9,499 nt of DNA. Source: Candidatus Brevibacterium intestinigallinarum (GTDB lineage: Bacteria; Actinomycetota; Actinomycetes; Actinomycetales; Brevibacteriaceae). The first letter of the stretch is position 1. Every line of letters starts with the position of its first letter. The position numbers were made by a program, and so were the translations under genes. Where the stretch lies: positions 1-9,499 of the forward strand of contig DWZY01000008.1 in NCBI GenBank assembly GCA_019117325.1. The letters run 5' to 3'. The notes below the pieces were generated by a model that was not told the DNA's origin, did no database searches, and saw only the letters and a list, made by a program, of their open reading frames with translations. Below are positions 1-5,953 of the stretch, piece after piece.

Positions 1-1
1 T

Positions 2-1177
2 CCCGAGGCAGGCTTCCGCAACCGCGCGAAGATGGTCGCCGGCGGCACGGCGGAGGCACCCACCTTCGGGCTGCTCGATGAGGAGGGCCACGGCATCGAC
101 CTGTCTGACTGCCCCCTCTACCCGCCGGCGATCCACGCGGTCCTGGCCGCCCTGCCCCCGCTCATCCGCCGTGCCCAGGTGTCCCCGTATGACGTGAACC
201 GCCGTCGCGGCGAGCTCAAGCACGTCCTCGTGACCGCTGCACCGTCCGGCCACGTCATGGTCCGCTTCGTGCTCCGCACCCAGAAGCCCGTCCCCCGGCT
301 GGCCGAGCACGTCGGCCTCCTGACAGAGGCCGTCGCCGCCGCGGGCTTCGAGGTCGGGGTCGTCACCGCGAACCTCCAGCCGGAGCACGCGGCGGTCCTC
401 GAGGGCCCCACCGAGGTCCCGATCGCCGGCGACGACGCCCTCACCGTCGTCCAGGGCCGGATCCCGCTGCGCGTCCTGCCCCAGTCGTTCCTCCAGACGA
501 ACACGCACGTCGCCTCCCAGCTGTACCTCCAGGTCGCGCAGTGGGTCGACGACGCCGAGGCCGCCTCACCCCGACCGGCCGAGGACCCCTTCGTCGTGTG
601 GGACCTGTTCTGCGGGGTGGGCGGCTTCGCGCTCCACTGCGCTCGTCCGGCCGGAGACACCTCTCGCCGCGTCATCGGCGTCGAGACGTCCGCGCAGGCG
701 GTCGCCTCGGCGACCCGCACCGCCGGCGAGCTGGGTCTGGCCGCAGAGTTCACGACCGCGGACGCCACCCTCTTCGCGACGACCGCGGCGGCCGCGGCAG
801 ATCCCTCGGCCTCGGACTCGGACTCAGCCACCGTGGACACGACCTCGGCAGACTCGGTCCCGGGCACGACTGACGCACCCACCACCCTGCCCGCGCCCCA
901 CCTCCTCATCGTCAACCCGCCCCGGCGCGGACTGGGACGGCAGCTGGCGGACTGGATCGAGGCCTCGGGCATCTCCGACGTCGTCTACTCCAGCTGCAAC
1001 CCGCAGACCCTGGCCCGCGACCTGGCCGCGATGGGCTCCTACCGGATCATGGAGGCCCGCCTCCTCGATATGTTCCCGCACACCGCGCACGCCGAGGTCG
1101 TGGTCCGCCTCGTCCGCTCGGATGCGGATGCCAGCACCCTGGGAGACTCCGCGACAGCTCCCCGGACGGACGCCTGA
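2..1177 (+). CDS. rlmC: 23S rRNA (uracil-C5)-methyltransferase, RlmC type, 5' end cut by window
   Basis: SAM-dependent methyltransferase of the TrmA/RlmC/RlmD family; RlmC members methylate C5 of U747 in 23S rRNA. The reading frame is open from base 2 (PEAGFRNRAK before the ATG at 32), and that stretch matches the RlmC FRNKAKM region, so the ATG is internal. The N-terminal part, including the first iron-sulphur cysteines, lies outside the window. Counting from the ATG: QTN region 155-157, SAM-binding DLFCGVGGFAL 191-201, NPPRRG 295-300 (the RlmC form), nucleophilic cysteine C322 in SSCNPQT, and probable base E355 in HTAHAE. There is no TRAM domain, as usual for RlmC. A Ser/Thr/Ala/Asp-rich insert at about 251-287 makes the domain some 33 residues longer than E. 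coli RlmC at this point. The stop lies 5 bases before the exporter gene, so they are probably co-transcribed. Family call is firm; the exact target base is inferred. Confidence 0.9.
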   Translation, partial: PEAGFRNRAKMVAGGTAEAPTFGLLDEEGHGIDLSDCPLYPPAIHAVLAALPPLIRRAQVSPYDVNRRRGELKHVLVTAAPSGHVMVRFVLRTQKPVPRLAEHVGLLTEAVAAAGFEVGVVTANLQPEHAAVLEGPTEVPIAGDDALTVVQGRIPLRVLPQSFLQTNTHVASQLYLQVAQWVDDAEAASPRPAEDPFVVWDLFCGVGGFALHCARPAGDTSRRVIGVETSAQAVASATRTAGELGLAAEFTTADATLFATTAAAAADPSASDSDSATVDTTSADSVPGTTDAPTTLPAPHLLIVNPPRRGLGRQLADWIEASGISDVVYSSCNPQTLARDLAAMGSYRIMEARLLDMFPHTAHAEVVVRLVRSDADASTLGDSATAPRTDA

Positions 1178-1182
1178 GACCC

Positions 1183-3018
1183 ATGCGCGATCTGCTCCGC
1201 TTCTGGCCCGATGTCCGCCCGCGCGTCTGGCGCTACATCATCAGCATCCTCCTGGCGCTCGTGTCGACGGGCGTGGGATTCGTGGTCCCTGTCCTCACGG
1301 GCGCCGCGGTGGACGGGCCCATCGCGCAGCGGAACCTGCAGGGGCTGGCGCTCCTGGCCGCGGGCGTCGCGGGCGTGGGCCTCATCGAGGCCTCAGCGCA
1401 ACTGATCCGCCGCACGATCACGGCGGCGATGACCGCCGAGTGGGAGGTGCTGTGGCGGCGCCGGCTGTTCGCGCACCTGCAGCGGCTGGACGTGGCGCAT
1501 CACGACGCGTGGGACTCCGGGCAGATGCTGTCGCGGGCGACGAATGACCTGAGCATGCTCCGGCGCTTCGCCGCGTTCGGCCTGCCGTTCATCGTCATCA
1601 CGCCGTTCCTGCTGGTGCTGGGCGGCATCATGCTCGCGTTCATCCACCCGGTGTTCGTCCTCATCCTCCTCCTCATGGCGCTGCCCACGATGGCCGGCGT
1701 CACGTGGTTCAACTCGCGCTACAAGATCGCGTCGCGTGCCGCGCAGGACGTCATGGGCGAGGTGTCGACCTCCGTCGAGGAATCCGTGCAGGGCATCCGG
1801 GTGCTCCTGGCCTTCGGCCGCAGCCCGTGGGCGACGGCCCGCTTCCGCGCGATCGTCGACCGGCTGCGCGACCACGAGCTCACGAAGGTGCGGCTGGATG
1901 CCTGGCTGTTCGGCGGCATCATGGTGCTGCCGCAGCTGGCGATGGTCGCCTTCGCCATCGTGGGCGCCTGGGGCGTGGTGGGCGGCTGGGTCACGCTGGG
2001 ACAGACCGTCGCGGCGCTCACCCTCATGATGTACCTGCGGATGCCCATCGAGATGTTCGGCTTCCTCCTGTCCGACGCGCTCATGTCCGCGACCGCCGCC
2101 GCCCGCTACTGGGAGCTCATGGACCAGGAGCCCCGGATCACCGACCCGGAGCCCGCGGACACAGCCGCCGCCGAGGCCGCTCTCACCACCGCGGGCCACG
2201 GCACCACCGCGGACCATGGCACCCACGGCCTCGGTGCCGGTACCAGCCTCGATGCCACCGCCCGCGGCCCGGAGCCCGGCGTCCTCGAGTTCGAGGACGT
2301 CGTCTTCCAGCACGACGATGCGCACGAGCCCCTGCTGCGCGGAGTGACCCTGCGGATCGAGCCGGCGGAGACCGTCGCCCTCGTGGGCACGACCGGCAGC
2401 GGCAAGACGGCGCTGGCCGCCCTGGTCCCGCGCCTCTACGACGTGACGGATGGAGCCGTCCGCGTCGACGGCCTCGATGTGCGCACACTGACGCTCACGG
2501 ACCTGCGCGCCCGCGTGGGCGTCGCGTTCGAGGAGCCGATCCTCTTCTCCGCCACCGTGCGAGAGAACGTCGCGATGGGCGGGCAGTCCGATGCGCCGGG
2601 CTCCACCCTCGATGACGACCGGGTCCTCGAGGCGCTCACGGTCGCGCAGGCCGCGGACTTCGTCGCCGAGCTGCCCGCAGGCCTCGACACGGAAGTGGGC
2701 GAGCAGGGCCTATCCCTGTCCGGCGGCCAGCGCCAGCGGATCGCCCTGGCACGCGCGGTCGCGGGCCGCCCGCCCTTCCTGGTCCTCGATGACCCGCTCT
2801 CCGCCGTCGATGTGGAGACCGAGGACCGCGTCCAGCAGCAGCTGCGCCGCGTGCTCGCGACCACGACGGCGCTCATCGTCGCGCACCGGCCGTCCACGGC
2901 GGCGCTGGCCGACCGCGTCGCGGTCATGGATGCCGGCCGGATCGTCGCGGTGGGCGAGCACGAGGAGCTGCTGGCGACCTCGACGGTCTACCGCGATCTC
3001 ATGGGGGTGACCGCATGA
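1183..3018 (+). CDS. ABC exporter half-transporter, subunit with degenerate ATP site
   Basis: Inner-membrane ABC exporter subunit (type IV, MsbA/TM287-like), 611 residues, membrane domain fused to ATPase. Six membrane segments lie at roughly 16-44, 54-75, 133-153, 155-175, 241-268 and 272-295. ATPase motifs: Walker A GTTGSGKT 402-409, signature LSGGQ 512-516, Walker B LVLDD 533-537, D-loop SAVD 540-543, switch histidine H568. The residue after the Walker B aspartate is D537 instead of the catalytic glutamate. The Q-loop has E450 where glutamine is usual, and the A-loop aromatic is H377. These mark it as the non-catalytic partner of a heterodimer like TM287 or BmrC. A His/Thr/Ala-rich linker of about 45 residues (318-365) joins the domains. 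The ATG follows the rlmC stop by 5 bases with no good Shine-Dalgarno sequence, so translational coupling is likely. It overlaps the next gene by ATGA. Substrate unknown; drug or lipid-like compounds are common for the family. Confidence 0.93.
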   Translation: MRDLLRFWPDVRPRVWRYIISILLALVSTGVGFVVPVLTGAAVDGPIAQRNLQGLALLAAGVAGVGLIEASAQLIRRTITAAMTAEWEVLWRRRLFAHLQRLDVAHHDAWDSGQMLSRATNDLSMLRRFAAFGLPFIVITPFLLVLGGIMLAFIHPVFVLILLLMALPTMAGVTWFNSRYKIASRAAQDVMGEVSTSVEESVQGIRVLLAFGRSPWATARFRAIVDRLRDHELTKVRLDAWLFGGIMVLPQLAMVAFAIVGAWGVVGGWVTLGQTVAALTLMMYLRMPIEMFGFLLSDALMSATAAARYWELMDQEPRITDPEPADTAAAEAALTTAGHGTTADHGTHGLGAGTSLDATARGPEPGVLEFEDVVFQHDDAHEPLLRGVTLRIEPAETVALVGTTGSGKTALAALVPRLYDVTDGAVRVDGLDVRTLTLTDLRARVGVAFEEPILFSATVRENVAMGGQSDAPGSTLDDDRVLEALTVAQAADFVAELPAGLDTEVGEQGLSLSGGQRQRIALARAVAGRPPFLVLDDPLSAVDVETEDRVQQQLRRVLATTTALIVAHRPSTAALADRVAVMDAGRIVAVGEHEELLATSTVYRDLMGVTA

Positions 3019-4916
3019 GCCAGAACCAGACCGCACCGGCCGCGCGCGGACCGCACGAGCCCGACGAGCTGCCGCCGGACATCGCGAAGCGCGCCCGCCG
3101 GCTGCTGCTGGACCTCGTCCGGCCGGAGCGGGTCGGCTACATCATCGTCATCGCGGTCATGGTGACCTTCGGCATCGCGAATGCCGCGGGCCCCGCCCTC
3201 ATCGCGCAGGCGATGGATCACGGCATCCCGGCGGCGATCGATGGGAACACGCGGGCGCTGGTCGTTCCGCTGGCGCTGTTCCTGCTCATCACCGTGCTGG
3301 TCGCGGTGCTGGACTACTGGGGCACCAGGCTGACCGGCACGCTGGCGCAGCGGCTCATGGTCGCCCTGCGTCGCCGGCTGTTCGATCACGTGCAGCGGCT
3401 GGGCATCGCGTATCACGAGCGGTCGACGTCCGGCCGGCTCGTGGCCCGTCAGACGTCTGACATGGAGAACATCCAGACGTTCCTGACCGGCTCGCTCGTG
3501 GAGATGGTCGCGGGACTGTCGATGATGGCGGCGATCGCGGTGACGCTGCTGGTCATGGACTTGCGCCTGGCGCTCGTCGTGTTCCTGGGGTTCATCCCGC
3601 TGCTGTGGGTGTCGATCGCGTCGAACCGCGCGCAGCGGCGCAATCAGCGGCGCACGCGCACGGCGATCGCGAAGGTGATCGTGCAGATCGTCGAGACGCT
3701 GGGCGGCATCCGCGCGGTCCAGTCCTTCCGCCGCGAGCCGCACAACCTGCGCCGCATCGATGCGGAGGACGACGAGTACCGGCGGGCCACCACCTCGAGC
3801 CTCTTCAACGTCGCGTGGTTCGCTGCGAGCACCCGGCTCATCGCCGCACTGTCGATGGCGGCGGTGCTGCTGGTGGGCGGCTGGCTCGTCATGGAGGACG
3901 CCGTCCAGGTGGGGATGCTCACCGCGTTCCTCCTGTACGTGCGCCGGTTCTACGGGCCGCTGGACTCGCTGGTGCAGGCGATCACGATGTACCAGTCCGC
4001 GTCCGCCGCGCTGGAGAAGATCACCGTCGTGCTGGACGCCGCGCCCGAGGTCGTCGAGCCCACCAGCCCCACTCCCCTCCCGGAGCAGGCCGGGGCAGGG
4101 GCCGGCGCAGCTGGTGCGTCAGCGGGGTCCGGTGCTGGTGCTGCCGGGTCCGGTGCTGGCGCAGCCGGAGCTGCAGCGGGTGGTCGGACGGTCGAGTTCA
4201 CGGACGTCGAGTTCAGCTACGCGGACGGCGAGCCGGTCCTGCCGCGCTTCGACCTCACGATCCCCGCGGGGCAGACGGTCGCCGTCGTGGGCCAGACCGG
4301 GGCGGGCAAGTCGACGCTCGTGAAGCTGCTGACGCGCTTCTACGACCCCACCGCCGGACGCGTGACCCTGGACGGGGTCGACTTGCGGCAGCTGGCGGAT
4401 GCCCGGCTGCGCGAGGCGGTCGTCATGGTGACGCAGGAGTCGTACCTGTTCGGCGGGTCGATCGCGGAGAACATCCGGCTGGGCCGCCCCGAGGCCACGG
4501 ACGATCAGGTGCGACAGGCCGCCGAGGCCGTGGGCCTGGCTCCCTTCATCGCACGCCTGCCCGACGGATACGAGACGGACGTGCGCAAGCGCGGCGGTCG
4601 CCTCTCGTCGGGGCAGCGGCAGCTGGTGAGCTTCGCGCGGGCCTTCCTGGCAGATCCCGATGTGCTCGTGCTGGATGAGGCGACGGCCCACCTGGACATC
4701 CCGTCGGAGCGGCTGGTGCAGGAAGCGCTCGCGACCGTGCTGCAGGGGCGAACGGCCGTCGTCATCGCCCACCGCCTTTCGACTGTGGAGACCGCCGACC
4801 GGGTACTGGTCCTGGACCGCGGACGGATCGTGGAGGACGGCGCGCCCGCGGAGCTCATCGACTCCGGCGGCCGCTTCGCTCGCCTGCACGAGGCGTGGGA
4901 GGACTCGCGGGTCTAG
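3015..4916 (+). CDS. ABC exporter half-transporter, catalytic subunit
   Basis: Second half-transporter of the exporter, 633 residues, membrane domain then ATPase. Membrane segments are at about 40-65, 82-103, 158-180, 182-203, 268-292 and 296-312. ATPase motifs: A-loop Y402, Walker A GQTGAGKST 426-434, Q-loop Q474, signature LSSGQ 530-534 (altered from LSGGQ), Walker B VLVLDE with catalytic E555, switch H586. In a head-to-tail ATPase pair, this E555 would face the intact LSGGQ of the upstream subunit, while the altered LSSGQ would face that subunit's D537, giving one active and one degenerate site. An Ala/Gly/Ser linker (about 359-389) replaces the usual short connection. Start: ATG in the ATGA overlap, with GGGGGTGA 4 bases upstream. 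Its TAG stop shares CTAG with the converging regulator gene. Substrate cannot be read from sequence. Confidence 0.93.
   Translation: MSQNQTAPAARGPHEPDELPPDIAKRARRLLLDLVRPERVGYIIVIAVMVTFGIANAAGPALIAQAMDHGIPAAIDGNTRALVVPLALFLLITVLVAVLDYWGTRLTGTLAQRLMVALRRRLFDHVQRLGIAYHERSTSGRLVARQTSDMENIQTFLTGSLVEMVAGLSMMAAIAVTLLVMDLRLALVVFLGFIPLLWVSIASNRAQRRNQRRTRTAIAKVIVQIVETLGGIRAVQSFRREPHNLRRIDAEDDEYRRATTSSLFNVAWFAASTRLIAALSMAAVLLVGGWLVMEDAVQVGMLTAFLLYVRRFYGPLDSLVQAITMYQSASAALEKITVVLDAAPEVVEPTSPTPLPEQAGAGAGAAGASAGSGAGAAGSGAGAAGAAAGGRTVEFTDVEFSYADGEPVLPRFDLTIPAGQTVAVVGQTGAGKSTLVKLLTRFYDPTAGRVTLDGVDLRQLADARLREAVVMVTQESYLFGGSIAENIRLGRPEATDDQVRQAAEAVGLAPFIARLPDGYETDVRKRGGRLSSGQRQLVSFARAFLADPDVLVLDEATAHLDIPSERLVQEALATVLQGRTAVVIAHRLSTVETADRVLVLDRGRIVEDGAPAELIDSGGRFARLHEAWEDSRV
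4125..4159 (+). repeat. Short in-frame tandem repeat in exporter linker
   Basis: The 14-base string GGGTCCGGTGCTGG occurs at 4125-4138 and again at 4146-4159, a period of 21 bases or seven codons, encoding two GSGAGAA units inside the Ala/Gly linker between membrane and ATPase domains of the second exporter subunit. A period divisible by three means copy-number change would alter linker length without breaking the frame. Confidence 0.7.
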
Positions 4917-5365
4917 CTCTGCCCCGAACGCTGCTCGACCCGTTCGGTGAGGGCGTTGAGGGTGTCGCGCAGGGCGGCCAGTTCGTCGATGTTCATCTGC
5001 AGGTCCGCGAGGATCGCGGCGGGGATGCCCTCGGCGCGGGCGCGCAGGGCGCGGCCCGCATCGGTGAGGTGGACGATCCGGCTGCGCACGTCCTCGGGAG
5101 CGGGTCTGCGGGAGACATACCCGGCCTTCTCCAGACGGGTGATGAGCGGCGACAGGGTGGCCGGCTCCAGCCGGACAGTCCTGGCGAGCTCACCCTGGCG
5201 GCGCTCGTCCTGCTCCCACAGCGCCAGCATGACGAGGTACTGGGGGTGCGTGATGCCCAGTGGGGCCAGGTGCGGGCCGTACATGCCGATGACCGTGCGC
5301 GAGGCGACGGCCAGGGCGAAGCACACCTGCTCGTCGAGTCGGAGGAGATCACGGTCGGTCGCCAT
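4913..5365 (-). CDS. MarR-family regulator, OhrR-like, one-cysteine type
   Basis: Winged-helix repressor of the MarR family, 150 residues, most like organic-peroxide sensor OhrR. The N-terminal DEQVCFAL places a cysteine at residue 15, the position of the peroxide-reactive cysteine in B. subtilis OhrR (family knowledge). It is the only cysteine. Y29 is kept, but the other tyrosine that contacts the cysteine in OhrR (position 19) is alanine here. ITHPQYLVMLALWE (38-51) and the recognition region LEPATLSPLITRLEKAGYVSRR with wing PEDVRSRIVHLT (about 66-101) are typical. The ATG at 5365 has no Shine-Dalgarno sequence but has TAATCT six bases upstream, so it is probably leaderless. It is transcribed divergently from the 93-residue gene and convergent with the exporter, ending inside CTAG. 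No ohr (OsmC-family) gene is next to it. It may instead sense quinones or hypochlorite; the inducer is inferred only from C15. Confidence 0.88.
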   Translation of the reverse strand: MATDRDLLRLDEQVCFALAVASRTVIGMYGPHLAPLGITHPQYLVMLALWEQDERRQGELARTVRLEPATLSPLITRLEKAGYVSRRPAPEDVRSRIVHLTDAGRALRARAEGIPAAILADLQMNIDELAALRDTLNALTERVEQRSGQS

Positions 5366-5371
5366 TCTTCG

Positions 5372-5377
5372 AGATTA
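5372..5377 (-). promoter_or_regulatory. -10 box of probable leaderless promoter for the MarR-type gene
   Basis: On the minus strand TAATCT fits the actinobacterial -10 form TANNNT and ends exactly six bases before the ATG (5365-5363). Transcription would then begin at or next to the start codon. No recognisable Shine-Dalgarno sequence precedes the gene. The -35 region has no TTGACA-like hexamer, so strength is uncertain. Confidence 0.5.
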
Positions 5378-5426
5378 CACCGGGCGTCGGCCCTGCTTCC
5401 CGAACCCGTCGGAGGGGCACTGCACA

Positions 5427-5435
5427 TGGTAGAAT
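5427..5435 (+). promoter_or_regulatory. Extended -10 promoter for the 93-residue gene
   Basis: TGGTAGAAT combines a TGN extension with TAGAAT, a good TANNNT -10. No convincing -35 lies 16-18 bases upstream, which extended -10 promoters tolerate. The predicted start near 5442 gives a leader of about 55 bases before the ATG at 5498. Its last base overlaps the TTAGTGCACTAA palindrome, so a bound regulator would block it. Confidence 0.6.
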
Positions 5436-5446
5436 TAGTGCACTAA
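5435..5446. promoter_or_regulatory. Perfect palindrome, probable operator of the OhrR-like regulator
   Basis: TTAGTGCACTAA is a perfect 12-base palindrome lying immediately downstream of the -10 box, across the expected transcription start of the 93-residue gene, in the divergent region shared with the MarR-type gene. MarR proteins bind short palindromes as dimers and often repress the divergent neighbour and themselves. It is about 70 bases from the regulator's own start, so direct autoregulation from this site is less obvious. Assignment to this regulator is inferred from position. Confidence 0.6.
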
Positions 5447-5497
5447 CTTTTGTGTGAGAGATCGTCTCTTGACAGTCTTCCGGAGGAGCTGGAACCC

Positions 5498-5779
5498 ATG
5501 TCTGCACCACGCGATCCGCAGCCCATCGAACCAACGGACGCGGCGGAGCCCACAGCGATTCTGGGCGACGACGAGCCCGCATCCGGCCCCCTGCCCAAGC
5601 CGCGCGGCGATGACGGCTTCGGCATCCTCTACCGCTTCTTCTTCCGCTTCCAGTACACGCTCTTGCACATCATCGGCCCGCCGCGGCTCACCGCCAGCAT
5701 GGACCCGCGCACGCGCCTCAAGACCGACTACGTGCGACGCCGGGATCTGCACCGGCAGTGGAAGGCCTCGCTCGCCTGA
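5498..5779 (+). CDS. Small protein of unknown function, 93 residues
   Basis: I do not recognise this protein. The first 40 or so residues are Pro/Glu/Asp-rich and probably disordered. The second half holds an aromatic, hydrophobic stretch GFGILYRFFFRFQYTLLHII, then a basic tail with MDPRTRLKTDYVRRRDLHRQW that looks helical. The hydrophobic stretch carries two arginines and is short for a membrane helix, so a peripheral or amphipathic membrane contact is possible but unproven. No cysteine and no signal peptide are seen. The ATG at 5498 is chosen because GGAGGAG (5482-5488) lies 9 bases upstream; an in-frame TTG at 5450 has no such site. The promoter and palindrome upstream suggest control by the divergent OhrR-like protein. 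The oxidoreductase gene follows after 174 bases. Codon use matches the neighbours. Confidence 0.75.
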   Translation: MSAPRDPQPIEPTDAAEPTAILGDDEPASGPLPKPRGDDGFGILYRFFFRFQYTLLHIIGPPRLTASMDPRTRLKTDYVRRRDLHRQWKASLA

Positions 5780-5850
5780 CGCCGGACTCGTCACGGGAGG
5801 CCCAGCATCCTGCCTGACGTGGGCACGCGGACTCCCCCATGGCCCGTCTC

Positions 5851-5878
5851 GGAATGACTTCCGCGGCGGGCCGTGTTG
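5851..5878 (+). promoter_or_regulatory. Possible SigR/SigH-type thiol-stress promoter
   Basis: GGAAT (5851-5855) and GTTG (5875-5878) are separated by 19 bases. Actinobacterial ECF factors of the SigR/SigH thiol-stress group recognise GGAAT and GTT elements spaced about 18-19 bases. A start near 5885 would leave a leader of about 70 bases before the oxidoreductase ATG. No better vegetative promoter is visible in 5780-5953. These elements are short, so chance is a real alternative. Confidence 0.4.
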
Positions 5879-5953
5879 TACTCATCACGAGCCCGGGCGA
5901 CGGCGCTCACCCGAGTGCGGCGCCGGACTCGCGAGCGGAGGAGTGTGATCTCG

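Noticed and set aside
1393..2325. 310-residue open frame on the minus strand inside the first exporter gene
   Set aside because: The exporter frame is fully supported by ABC motifs. The antisense frame is His/Arg/Gly-rich with no domain, an effect of high G+C.
4913..5365. OhrR-like protein as regulator of the ABC exporter
   Set aside because: The exporter is transcribed toward it from a promoter upstream of rlmC, outside the window; no operator copy is seen near 1177-1183.
5457..5469. AGAGA-TCG-TCTCT hairpin in the leader of the 93-residue gene
   Set aside because: Five base pairs is too short to call, and it does not cover the ribosome site.
5469..5474. TTGACA as a second -35 for the 93-residue gene
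   Set aside because: No TANNNT box follows at 16-19 bases; the position holds the ribosome site instead.
5780..5953. 10-base direct repeat GCCGGACTCG at 5781 and 5922
   Set aside because: Short and of average composition for this genome; likely chance.
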